A program made the translations under genes and the position numbers. Positions 43,384 through 51,871 of a stretch of DNA of 56,932 nucleotides are shown piece after piece (position 1 is the first letter of the stretch; every line of letters starts with the position of its first letter). Below the pieces are notes generated by a model. It did not search any database. It saw only the letters and a list, made by a program, of their open reading frames with translations, and was not told the DNA's origin. The stretch spans positions 4,814,563 through 4,871,494 of the forward strand of contig NZ_KB217478.1 of the NCBI RefSeq assembly GCF_000331305.1, in the 5' to 3' direction. Origin of the DNA: Calothrix sp. PCC 7103. Lineage in GTDB: Bacteria > Cyanobacteriota > Cyanobacteriia > Cyanobacteriales > Nostocaceae.

Positions 43384-45744
43384 CTACTCCCGATTGACAG
43401 TGACAATAATCTCTGTTCCTTGCCCCAGCTGACTCCGAATCGTGAGTTGTGCGCCGATGCGCTCTGCCCGTTCGCTCATGCCAATTAAGCCAAAACCCTC
43501 AGAGCATGGAATACTCCCAACTCCAAAGCCTTGCCCATTGTCTTGCACGCGCAAGCAAACTTGATCGAGATCGTAGACTAGCTTCACTCGAATTTCGTCA
43601 GCATTGGCGTGTCTAGCCGCATTAGTTAATGCTTCCTGCCCAATCCGCAGTAGGTTATTCTCAACTTCAGTCGGTAGAGAATACACTGCACCCTCGATTT
43701 CATTATGTAAGGTGGTATCCATTGCCGCAGTTCTGAGTTGAGCGACGAGACGATGGAGAGCGCTATGTAAACTGCCCTCCTCCAAAAGCTGAGGACGGAG
43801 CGCAACGACCGATCGCCGCGCTTCAGTGAGTCCAGTTCGTGCCAATTCTTTGATCAGGTCTAGATGTGCTCCTGTTGCTTCTAAATCATCCGTTAGCACC
43901 TGTTTTGCGGCTCCCACCTGAGCCAGAATGCCTGTAAACGCCTGAGCGAGCGTATCGTGAATTTCGCGTGCCATGCGGTTACGCTCTTCCAAAATCGAGG
44001 CTGCTTCTGCTTGCTTTTGCGGCGTAATATCTCGCGCCAGCCAAATCACCTGTTCGTGCCGAATCGGTGCAATACGAGCCGAAAACCAGATTTCTCGTCC
44101 AGATATCCACTGCCTGTATTCAACTGTGAGAACTTGTTGGTTTCTCGCCGCCTGCTGAATGTAACTCAGGAATTCATCGGCTTGTTCCTGAGCATAGAGT
44201 TGATGCAGTGTTTTGCCAATATACTCCTCCCGATGCAACTCTCCATAGGACGGGTTTCCTTTGATTGCGCCGATCAATTGCCCTTCAACAGTGAAGATAC
44301 ACAGTGGATCGGGAATGGCTGAGAAGAGTGCCCGTAGTTCTGCTTCAGAGGCTTGCAACGCGACTTCTGCCTGTTTGCGATCGCTAATATCCGCAATCAC
44401 CCCTTCGATGTAGTCATCGTCTGCATTCAAATAAGAAGAAAAAAGTCCCCAAAACACTGTCCCATCTCGTTTTCGCATCTGTGCTTCAAAGCTTCGCACT
44501 TCCCCATTCCGCTTCATCACCTCAATGCCTTGTTCGCGATCGGTGGGATTGACCCAATAGCCTATGGTGTGTTCCAGCCCGATGATCTCTTGGGGTGAAT
44601 CAAAGCCAAACAGCTCTGCAAAGCGTTGATTGGCATTGAGAATTAATCCATCACCGATGCGGGTGCGGTAGATGCCAACTTGGGAGTTTGCAAAGATAGC
44701 TCGGAACTTGGCTTCACTGCGCTGTAATGCCTCTTCTGCTTGCCTACGCTGGGTGGTGTCATTGCCCACCGATAAGATTTCAACGACATCTCCCTGGTCA
44801 TTGAAGATAGCTTGATTCGACCACTCCATCCAAACTCGCCGACTGTCTCGACACAGGTTTTCACCCTCGCCTCGCGGGTACGATCGAGGATTACGAAGTA
44901 AAGCATGGACAAAGGGTCTCATATCGCGTCCAGAAATTTCGGTGTCTGGAATAATGGTTTCAAATAAGGTGCGCCCTAAAATCTGATGTTCTTCATAGCC
45001 CAGGAGTTTTACCCCATAATCGTTGATGTAATGAATCCTTCCTTGCGGATCATAGCGAATGATCACTGAATTCGCGGTTTGTAGTAGGTTGCGATAATTT
45101 GCTTCACTTTGTCTCAATGCGGCTTCGGTGTGTTGACGTTCAGCAATCTCCTGCTGCAAGGCTTGAGTTCGCTCTTCTACTTTTCGTTCCAGTATTTTGG
45201 CATAGTCTGCTAACCGTTGATACAGCCGAGCATTTTCTAGTGAAATGGCTGCCTGCGCCATCAGCAGTTTGAGAACTTGTAAGCGATCGCTGGTAAACAC
45301 TCCGGTAGTGAGATTGTTCTCTAGATAAAGGATGCCGATCAACTGATTTTGCTGGAGAATTGGCATACACAGGAGCGATCGCGTCTGTTGGTGTTGAATA
45401 TAAGGATCAGTTGAAAAAGACGATTCGCTGACTGTATCCTCAAACACCAGAGTTTCTTGAGTATGTTCTACTGAGTAAATGACGGAGACAGGAATGGTTG
45501 CACAGTCAGCAACAGCTAGCTTTTCCAGGTCACACGGTCTATTGCCACTGCATTGAGCCACTACAGTGAGTTGATCCTCTTCCAGGAGAACCAGAGCACC
45601 CGTTTCGGCTCCTGTACTTTCTATTACCACCTGCATCAATGTGGCAATTAATTGATCGAGATGGATCATTCTAGGCAGGGTAATCATTGAAATCTCCCCC
45701 AGCGAAGGACTGTCAGCCGTCTCCCAAAGTATATCGCTTGCCAA
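43384..45744 (-). CDS. GAF-PAS-PAS-PAS histidine kinase (HisKA_3)
   Basis: 786 residues. GAF at about 25-190 (ETGALVLLEEDQLTVVAQCS, SLLCMPILQQNQLIGILYLE), a coiled coil, three PAS domains (about 215-335, 345-460, 465-580), then HisKA_3 with His596 (MAREIHDTLAQAFTGI) and HATPase (NLLRIGQEALTNAARHANAD, VQDNGQGF). The GAF part matches the C-terminal half of the giant cyanobacterial Ser/Thr-kinase sensors, so the gene may be a shortened derivative. No membrane helix. The LuxR-type regulator follows. Confidence 0.92.
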   Translation of the reverse strand: MASDILWETADSPSLGEISMITLPRMIHLDQLIATLMQVVIESTGAETGALVLLEEDQLTVVAQCSGNRPCDLEKLAVADCATIPVSVIYSVEHTQETLVFEDTVSESSFSTDPYIQHQQTRSLLCMPILQQNQLIGILYLENNLTTGVFTSDRLQVLKLLMAQAAISLENARLYQRLADYAKILERKVEERTQALQQEIAERQHTEAALRQSEANYRNLLQTANSVIIRYDPQGRIHYINDYGVKLLGYEEHQILGRTLFETIIPDTEISGRDMRPFVHALLRNPRSYPRGEGENLCRDSRRVWMEWSNQAIFNDQGDVVEILSVGNDTTQRRQAEEALQRSEAKFRAIFANSQVGIYRTRIGDGLILNANQRFAELFGFDSPQEIIGLEHTIGYWVNPTDREQGIEVMKRNGEVRSFEAQMRKRDGTVFWGLFSSYLNADDDYIEGVIADISDRKQAEVALQASEAELRALFSAIPDPLCIFTVEGQLIGAIKGNPSYGELHREEYIGKTLHQLYAQEQADEFLSYIQQAARNQQVLTVEYRQWISGREIWFSARIAPIRHEQVIWLARDITPQKQAEAASILEERNRMAREIHDTLAQAFTGILAQVGAAKQVLTDDLEATGAHLDLIKELARTGLTEARRSVVALRPQLLEEGSLHSALHRLVAQLRTAAMDTTLHNEIEGAVYSLPTEVENNLLRIGQEALTNAARHANADEIRVKLVYDLDQVCLRVQDNGQGFGVGSIPCSEGFGLIGMSERAERIGAQLTIRSQLGQGTEIIVTVNRE

Positions 45745-46141
45745 ACTCCAGAAAATAAGCCTTTGGGTGGATTTTTTGAAGGGTCAAAGCAATCCACAGC
45801 ATGACTGGGGAGGGGCGATTGACGTTTCGATCTTTTTCGGGCGAGATTAGGAAAGCTTCGTGCTGACACCATTTACCGCATTACCTGCTTTAGCTGATGA
45901 TTGTTCACCGGGCGACCGAGTTCCTTCTTTATAACGTAAAAACCCGGTCTGGAAAAATCGGAACGAGTTTTTAACTTATCCAGAATTTGTAGCGGTTATC
46001 TAACCCATACGAAAAAACTTTAATTCTACAAGCCTTGATAGTAGGTCACGACTCATAAATCTGGCGAAGCTATTGACATATAGTAAGACACCCGGTGGTC
46101 GCCCTTTGTATCTTTGTCCACTTTTTTACAAAATCCCACTA
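45745..46141. other. Right island edge, 397 bp
   Basis: Contains the kinase leader (to about 45,865) and a duplicated gene fragment at 45870-45925. After 45,930 the sequence has backbone character. No complete gene, IS end or tRNA is seen. Confidence 0.5.
45870..45925 (+). pseudogene. Inverted partial duplicate of the small secreted Cys protein
   Basis: Reads FTALPALADDCSPGDRVP, then SL and stop; nearly identical at DNA level to part of the intact gene at 46142-46468, but on the other strand. It marks the point where the island sequence ends. Confidence 0.75.
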
Positions 46142-46468
46142 CTACCCACATTTGTTATATTTGGGACAGCATTTTAAATTAAACCTTCCGCTAGTATTGA
46201 TTACCCTTTTTCCTCCGTTACCAGGAACGTTTATCCGTTGATCACTAGCGTTAGCGATATCAACTTTTATAGTAACTGTATAAGGACAGCGATTAGTTAT
46301 AATAGCTCCATTATCAACATACTCTGCCTGAACACATACTGGCAAGGGAACTCGGTCGCCTGGTGAACAATCATCAGCTAAAGCTGGTAATGTGGTAAAT
46401 GTCAAAAATAAAAACACTAAACATATTAAACGTGTAGTTGAATTTAAGAATCTTTTCAAAAAACTCAT
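46142..46468 (-). CDS. Small secreted Cys-containing protein
   Basis: 108 residues. Signal peptide ending in LPALA-D. The mature part has Cys in DDCSPGD, LPVCVQ, TNRCPYTV and KCCPKYNKC and a beta pattern (GAIITNRCPYTVTIKVDIAN). Not recognised as a named family; the type is common among cyanobacterial exported proteins. A fragment is duplicated in inverse orientation at 45870. It lies 32 bp downstream of the dehydrogenase gene. Confidence 0.7.
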   Translation of the reverse strand: MSFLKRFLNSTTRLICLVFLFLTFTTLPALADDCSPGDRVPLPVCVQAEYVDNGAIITNRCPYTVTIKVDIANASDQRINVPGNGGKRVINTSGRFNLKCCPKYNKCG

Positions 46469-46500
46469 AACACCTTCCTCAGAGCAAATTGGATTATTTA

Positions 46501-47763
46501 TTAATACCGGGCACTAATTTCTACTTTCGACGATCCTAGTTGCCGTTGGTCAGTTCCGGGTACTAATTCGACCTTTACCCATCCTGGTTGACGCTTGTCA
46601 AACGCTTTGTATGCATCAATTACAGATATTAACGGTTCGACCTGGGTTAAAACTTTGGTGGGGTCAATTGTACCATTATGAACCATATCTACTAACATGG
46701 GAATGTACTTGCGGTGATTACAATTGCCCATATTAATAGTTAAATTTTTGTTCATTGCCATGCCAATTGGAAAAAACTTATGGCTTGGTGGATAAACACC
46801 AATAATTGAAAGCGTACCAGCTTTAGCTAGCGCCTGAACTCCCCACTCCAATGCAATTGAAGGAGCATTACCTGGATGCCAATTCCCGTTTTCTGGATTG
46901 GTTTTTTGGGCTATTTGCTGTAACTGTTGCTGAAATTGCTGTGCTTGTTTTTGTGCAATTTCTGCGGCAGGACCACTGTGAGGAGCATTCGCGTCTACAC
47001 CAACTGCATCAATTGCCCTATCAACACCAATTCCCCCAGTAAGGTCTTTAATTATTTCAATTGGGTCTTCGGCGTTATAATCAATGACTTCTGCACCAAG
47101 TTCGCGCGCCATTTCCAAGCGCGAAGCTATTGTATCTACTGCAATAATTCGTCCTGCACCAAGCAGTTTGGCACTAACAATTGTAAATTGTCCAACAGGC
47201 CCACAACCGAAGACAGCAACTGTATCCCCTGGCTTAATTTCTGCAATGTCGGCGCCGAAATATCCCGTAGGGAAGATGTCGGAAATCATAATAGCTTGGT
47301 CGTCTGTTACCTCTTTTGGTAACTTAACCAGTCCCGCATTGGCATAAGGAATTCTGGCATATTCCGCTTGTAATCCGTTAAATGGTCCCGTTTCGGCAGG
47401 ACCTCCAAAAAATGCTGTCCCTGCTTCCGCGCCATTAGGATTTGCATTATCGCACTGAGAATGATACCCTGTACGACAGTAAGAACAATAACCGCAAGCA
47501 ATTGTAGAAGGAACGACAACTCGGTCGCCTACCTTAAGATTTCGTACATTCGCGCCAATCTCTTCAATAACACCAACCCCTTCATGTCCTAGAATTGTTC
47601 CGGGTTTCATTCCAGAAAATGTTCCCCGAATCATATGCAAATCTGTACCACAAATTGCACTAGAAGTTAATCTGATAATTGCATCGTTTGGCGCTTCAAT
47701 TTTAGGCTCAGGTACATTATCTAACCTAATATCTCCGATTCCATGAAAAACAACTGCTTTCAT
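46501..47763 (-). CDS. Zinc-dependent alcohol dehydrogenase, formaldehyde-dehydrogenase-like
   Basis: 420 residues. MDR fold with catalytic zinc ligands Cys38 and His60 (GHEGVG), structural zinc Cys90, 93, 96 and 104 (CGYCSYCRTGYHSQC), and the Rossmann motif FGCGPVGQ. A Gln-rich insert (AQKQAQQFQQQLQQIAQ) near 275 and the length fit the glutathione-independent formaldehyde-dehydrogenase-like subgroup. NAD(P)-dependent oxidation of an alcohol or aldehyde is expected; the substrate is not known. Confidence 0.92.
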   Translation of the reverse strand: MKAVVFHGIGDIRLDNVPEPKIEAPNDAIIRLTSSAICGTDLHMIRGTFSGMKPGTILGHEGVGVIEEIGANVRNLKVGDRVVVPSTIACGYCSYCRTGYHSQCDNANPNGAEAGTAFFGGPAETGPFNGLQAEYARIPYANAGLVKLPKEVTDDQAIMISDIFPTGYFGADIAEIKPGDTVAVFGCGPVGQFTIVSAKLLGAGRIIAVDTIASRLEMARELGAEVIDYNAEDPIEIIKDLTGGIGVDRAIDAVGVDANAPHSGPAAEIAQKQAQQFQQQLQQIAQKTNPENGNWHPGNAPSIALEWGVQALAKAGTLSIIGVYPPSHKFFPIGMAMNKNLTINMGNCNHRKYIPMLVDMVHNGTIDPTKVLTQVEPLISVIDAYKAFDKRQPGWVKVELVPGTDQRQLGSSKVEISARY

Positions 47764-48201
47764 TACGAATAATCCTTGTCACTGGGACAGTTTTGGTTAA
47801 CGAAAGTTGAAAATATTAATTTTTTGCTGTAAAAACTTAGACTGCCTTAACTGAAGATAAACCAGCTAATGCTTCCATCAGTCTAATCACATCTGATTAG
47901 TTATCTTCAATGTATGAATACATTCTCCTTATTCAATTATCTATAACATTAATAAATTACTTGTGGACAATTCCGAAATAATTTTCTACCCTTATTGTTA
48001 AATAACAAAAGTATTATATTGCTCTATCTAAAGACAGATTAAATATTTATTTTTAATGAAAATGATTTACAATATTAAAATAATATGTAGTGGATATAAC
48101 AAAAATCTATGGAATATAATAAATATAATAAATATGTATGTATGTATGTATTAGAAAATCGTGCGCGTTATAGGTTTCATCATCCAACTGCAACCGATGA
48201 A

Positions 48202-48288
48202 TGCCATTAGTACGATTTCGGCTGGTTCGCAGACCATTAATTCTCCATTTGAGCGAACTTCATAAGTTTCTGGGTCTACCTTATTAGT
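48202..48288 (-). pseudogene. ureC: Urease alpha subunit, C-terminal remnant
   Basis: [20 protein letters not shown] then EPAEIVLMA. This is the conserved end of UreC ([25 protein letters not shown]); the final QRYFLF has diverged. The rest of the urease cluster is not in the window. Confidence 0.72.
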
Positions 48289-48326
48289 CTATCTACGGTA
48301 ATAATTTCTTAAAAAATAACTCTTAT

Positions 48327-48341
48327 CCACTAGTTTTCCAC
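48327..48341 (-). promoter_or_regulatory. Direct-repeat motif, site 9
   Basis: Minus strand GTGGAAAACTAGTGG then ATAAGAGTTATT, near-identical over 33 bp to the site at 31037. It lies 93 bp before the PRC-barrel gene at 48434. Confidence 0.6.
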
Positions 48342-48433
48342 TATTTAAGTTTAGCCTATAAGCCAAAGTCATTTGGCAAGCTTTAGACCAGCGATAACTT
48401 AAGAAATCTTGGAAATAATCTTGGAAATGTATT

Positions 48434-49081
48434 ATGGCTTTATTAAAAATAGAGGATTTTCATCCTGATCATGGTCAAGCTTGTTCTGGGAATGGTAACA
48501 TTGTTAATTTCGATGTTTATTCGGATATTACAAATGAAAAAATCGGCGCCGTTAAAAACATATTAGCTGATGAGCATGACGGTAGCTTTCGATATCTAAT
48601 TGTAGATTTGGGTTTTTGGATTTTTGGCAAGCAAGTTTTATTGCCTATAGGTCGCTCTCGCATTGATTACTCCCAACAGCGGATTTATACCAAAGGTCTA
48701 ACCAAAGAGCAGGCAGAAAATTTGCCGGAGTTTAGTGAAGAATTAAAGATTGATCATGATTACGAAGAGCGAGTGAGAACAGGTTATCGAGACAGCGCTA
48801 GTTTTGACCCGATTTATACTGTAGACCCATTAGGGAATCCAATTGCACCGACTGTTCCCTATGGACCTATGGCTTTGAATGAAGTAGCAGCACTATCGGT
48901 TCCCCATACTGATGAAAGGACAATTCATATTCCAGAATCAAGGAATCCCCCGTTTGACCGAAACACTTACAGATATGAGAATGACCCTTCGCTGTATGAA
49001 ATTAATGAGAAAGACCACCCATCTTTGAAATCTTATTCTCAACGTTTAGCAGAAAGTAGAATTCACAGAAGAAAAAGTTAA
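48434..49081 (+). CDS. PRC-barrel domain protein
   Basis: 215 residues. PRC-barrel at about 22-95 (NFDVYSDITNEKIGAVKNIL, FRYLIVDLGFWIFGKQVLLP), then the family linker LTKEQAENLPEFSEELKIDH, YEERVRTGYRD, and the tail YRYENDPSLYEINEKDHPSL, KSYSQRLAESR. Same layout as the 3176 protein with a longer Pro-rich middle. No ribosome site of note. The motif at 48327 lies close upstream. Confidence 0.88.
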   Translation: MALLKIEDFHPDHGQACSGNGNIVNFDVYSDITNEKIGAVKNILADEHDGSFRYLIVDLGFWIFGKQVLLPIGRSRIDYSQQRIYTKGLTKEQAENLPEFSEELKIDHDYEERVRTGYRDSASFDPIYTVDPLGNPIAPTVPYGPMALNEVAALSVPHTDERTIHIPESRNPPFDRNTYRYENDPSLYEINEKDHPSLKSYSQRLAESRIHRRKS

Positions 49082-49164
49082 TTTATAGGAGTTCTGCATT
49101 TTATAACTGGCGCCATCTCAAAAAATTAGACAAATCAGTACTATTCTATACGAGATAGCAAAAA

Positions 49165-50568
49165 ATGAATAATAGAAGCGATTACGATTTACCAACAGAG
49201 ATTATTAACAAACAGCAGGAACAAAGCCCAATAAGTATACCAGATTCACCGCACGGTCGGGAAAACTTGAAATGGCTGGGTCCAAGTTTTTTGTGGATGC
49301 TTTCGGCTGCTGGTTCTGGAGAGTTATTATTTACACCAAGAATTGCTGCACTCTATGGTTATAGCCTGTTATGGGCGTTACTTGCGGCTGTTATTCTCAA
49401 ATGGTTTATTAACGGTGAAGTCGGTCGCTTTTCAGTTTGTACTGGCGCCACTATATTACAAGGTTTCAACCAACTTCCCGGCCCTAAAAATTGGGCAATC
49501 TGGCTGATTTTACTGCCGCAAGTTTTAGTAGCAGTTTCTACAGTTGCTGGACTTTCAGGCGCCGCTGCTACAGCATTAATTCTAATTACTGGGGGAACAG
49601 TTCAACTATGGACTATAATAATCATTATTGTCACGGCAGCAATTGTACTACTAGGGCAATATAATGTAGTTGAAAAAATTTCTTCTTATGTAGGAATCGC
49701 GCGCACAATAGCAGTAGTAAGCGCAGCCATTTTTGTTTTTCCCAAGGTTCGCCAATTGGCAGCAGGTTTAGTACCCCAAATTCCCAAGAATGTGCAGTAT
49801 CAAGAAATATTACCTTGGCTGGGTTTTATGCTAGCTGGTGCTGCTGGGTTGATGTGGTATTCTTACTGGGTAGAAGCCAGAGGTTATGGCGCCGCAAGTG
49901 TGGAAGGTTTAGAGAGAATAGACCCAAAACTACTCAGCCGCGAGGAAAAAAACAAATTGCGCGGTTGGCTAAATTTAATGACTATATCCAATACTTTAGC
50001 AGTAGTAGGCGCCTTATTAGCGGCGCTGTCTTTTTTCATTCTTGGTGGTGAGTTGTTACGTCCCCAAGGGCTTGTACCAAAAGAAAATCAAGTAGCAGAA
50101 ACCTTGGGTTCATTGCTGGGCGACCTTTGGGGTTCGTTTGGCTTTTGGTTTATGATTGCAATTGTTTTTATTACCTTCTGTAGCACTGTACTGTCAGTAG
50201 AAGATGGTTTTGGGCGGATGTTTGCTGATGGTACGCAGATATTATTGCAAGGATTTGGAGTTAGAAACAGTCGCTGGACGAATCAGAAGTTTTTGCAGAA
50301 ATTCTTCATTGTGGTGTTATTAGCTGTACTGCCGATTGCAATTTATCTGTTTTTTGGTGAACCAGTTGCCTTATTGCAAACTGCAGGCGGCATTGAAGCT
50401 GCTCACATTCCTATTGTTACTGGTTTGACTCTTTACTTAAATCATCAGATGTTGCCTAAAGAACTACAACCATCGAAAATCATCTTTGGTGGTACATTGA
50501 TTGCTGGAATATTCTTTGGTGTATTTGCCATTATCTATCTATTGCAACTGCTGGGCATAATTGGCTAA
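49165..50568 (+). CDS. Nramp-related transporter without canonical metal motifs
   Basis: 467 residues, about eleven helices. The opening LGPSFLWMLSAAGSGELLFT takes the place of the Nramp DPGN helix, and TM6 has LAGAAGLMWYSYWVEARGYG instead of the MPH-type motif. The fold matches the Nramp/APC superfamily, but the key metal ligands are absent, so manganese or iron transport should not be assumed. A polar 30-residue N terminus precedes the first helix. It stands 83 bp after the PRC-barrel gene and may share its transcript. Confidence 0.85.
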   Translation: MNNRSDYDLPTEIINKQQEQSPISIPDSPHGRENLKWLGPSFLWMLSAAGSGELLFTPRIAALYGYSLLWALLAAVILKWFINGEVGRFSVCTGATILQGFNQLPGPKNWAIWLILLPQVLVAVSTVAGLSGAAATALILITGGTVQLWTIIIIIVTAAIVLLGQYNVVEKISSYVGIARTIAVVSAAIFVFPKVRQLAAGLVPQIPKNVQYQEILPWLGFMLAGAAGLMWYSYWVEARGYGAASVEGLERIDPKLLSREEKNKLRGWLNLMTISNTLAVVGALLAALSFFILGGELLRPQGLVPKENQVAETLGSLLGDLWGSFGFWFMIAIVFITFCSTVLSVEDGFGRMFADGTQILLQGFGVRNSRWTNQKFLQKFFIVVLLAVLPIAIYLFFGEPVALLQTAGGIEAAHIPIVTGLTLYLNHQMLPKELQPSKIIFGGTLIAGIFFGVFAIIYLLQLLGIIG

Positions 50569-50684
50569 ATGTGGAAGTTGAAGTTAAAGCAAAAGATATT
50601 TCTTACAAGCAAAAATGGCACAGCAACATCAAACTCAAAATTGTTGTGTTTTCACGTTCGTAGTGTAGTTCAAAACTTTTTGCC

Positions 50685-51545
50685 ATGACTGTCGTAACTA
50701 AACCCCTATCTAAGCGTATAGCTGTAGTTTTCGATTTCGATGATACGCTTGTACAAGATACAGTTGATGCTTTATTGTCAAGCTTAGGCATTGACGCTCT
50801 TAAATTTCGTCAAGAAAGAATTAGACCTTTAATCGACAAAGGTTGGGATAAAATTTTGGCTAGATTTTATGCCTTAATTGAAGAATCAAAACGCCAAGAC
50901 AACAAAATTACACAGGAGTATATTGCCAAGTTCGGTCAAGAGTTAGCACCCTTTGATGGAGTAACTGAAATGTTTAACCATCTGCGACAACGTGCCCATG
51001 AACTCAATCCAAAGGTAGAAGTTGAATTTTATCTAATTACTTGCGGAATGGTAGAAATTGCTCGTCATAACTGCATTGCTCCAAATTTTAATGCAATGTG
51101 GGGGTGTGAGTTCTATTACAATGAAAACGGCGGAATTGAATTTCTGAAAAAAATAGTTACCCATACTGAAAAAACTCGCTATCTTTTCCAACTTACTAAA
51201 GGTTTAAATGATTCCAAAGACGACGGCAAAACACTTGTCTATCGAGATTTACGACGAGAGGAATTGCATGTTCCGTTAACACAGGTGATTTATGTAGGAG
51301 ATGGGGAATCAGATATTCCCTGTTTTTCTTTAATGAACCAAGAGCAAGGAACAGCAATCGCATTATATAAAGACATTACGCCAGAAGAATGGGGACGTGA
51401 TTTAAGCATTACTCAAAGTCAACGGGTTGCAAACCTCGCACCTGTAGACTACAACAAACACTCGGAACTAATGCAATCGCTGACACTAGCAGTAGAAAGT
51501 CTTTGTAAACAAATTTCTTTACAGCAATTGAGCGTTGGTGAGTGA
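50685..51545 (+). CDS. HAD-superfamily hydrolase
   Basis: 286 residues. HAD motif I FDFDDTLVQD, motif II Thr in YLITCGMVEIA, motif III/IV IYVGDGESDIPCFSLM. The cap region is helical (about 25-95). Both Asp of DxD are present, so a phosphatase is likely; the substrate is unknown. It follows the transporter by 116 bp on the same strand. Confidence 0.9.
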   Translation: MTVVTKPLSKRIAVVFDFDDTLVQDTVDALLSSLGIDALKFRQERIRPLIDKGWDKILARFYALIEESKRQDNKITQEYIAKFGQELAPFDGVTEMFNHLRQRAHELNPKVEVEFYLITCGMVEIARHNCIAPNFNAMWGCEFYYNENGGIEFLKKIVTHTEKTRYLFQLTKGLNDSKDDGKTLVYRDLRREELHVPLTQVIYVGDGESDIPCFSLMNQEQGTAIALYKDITPEEWGRDLSITQSQRVANLAPVDYNKHSELMQSLTLAVESLCKQISLQQLSVGE

Positions 51546-51585
51546 AACCGTTAAAAAGAACTTCATCACTGAAATGATGGGATAA

Positions 51586-51789
51586 TTTTTACAGCTAGAT
51601 ATCAACAGAATACGTAAAGCAGTTATGTTAGAACACGTTCGTATCTCCGCAAACTTACAGCAGCATATCGAGTGGCTACAAAAAGATATTAATTTGGAAT
51701 TTGATGAAATAATTCTACACAATGTCAACAAAGAGCAGCAGCAGTTTATTGAGGTCTTTGGTGAAAAAGTTATTCCGGCTTTGACATAA
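51586..51789 (+). pseudogene. LLM-class flavin-dependent oxidoreductase, C-terminal remnant
   Basis: Open from a TAA at 51583 to the stop at 51789; reads VRISANLQQHIEWLQKDINL, EFDEIILHNVNKEQQQFIEV, FGEKVIPALT, as at the end of F420-dependent-type luciferase-like enzymes. The first 250 or so residues are missing. Confidence 0.6.
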
Positions 51790-51871
51790 AGATATTTTAT
51801 ATGTTATCAATAACTAATTTTAAAAAATATGAAGATGAATCAACGTCCTAGTAATGTTTTAATCAAAGTAA

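Larger units (their letters stand above)
47764..48433. other. 670-bp intergenic region with ureC remnant and short tandem repeat
   Basis: AT-rich. It holds tandem AATAT and ATGT units (about 48,115-48,151), a urease remnant (48202-48288) and the direct-repeat motif at 48327. No intact gene. Confidence 0.55.

Noticed and set aside
34928..45869. Island as a classic integrative element
   Set aside because: No integrase, tRNA target, or direct repeats at the two edges; the edges look like recombination or template-switch junctions.
46108..46135. TGTCCACTTTTTTAC as a tenth direct-repeat motif
   Set aside because: Only one half-site and wrong spacing; does not fit the 11-bp pattern.
48115..48151. 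Tandem AATAT/ATGT units as a CRISPR or iteron array
   Set aside because: Units are 4-9 bp without spacers and with few copies; a simple microsatellite.
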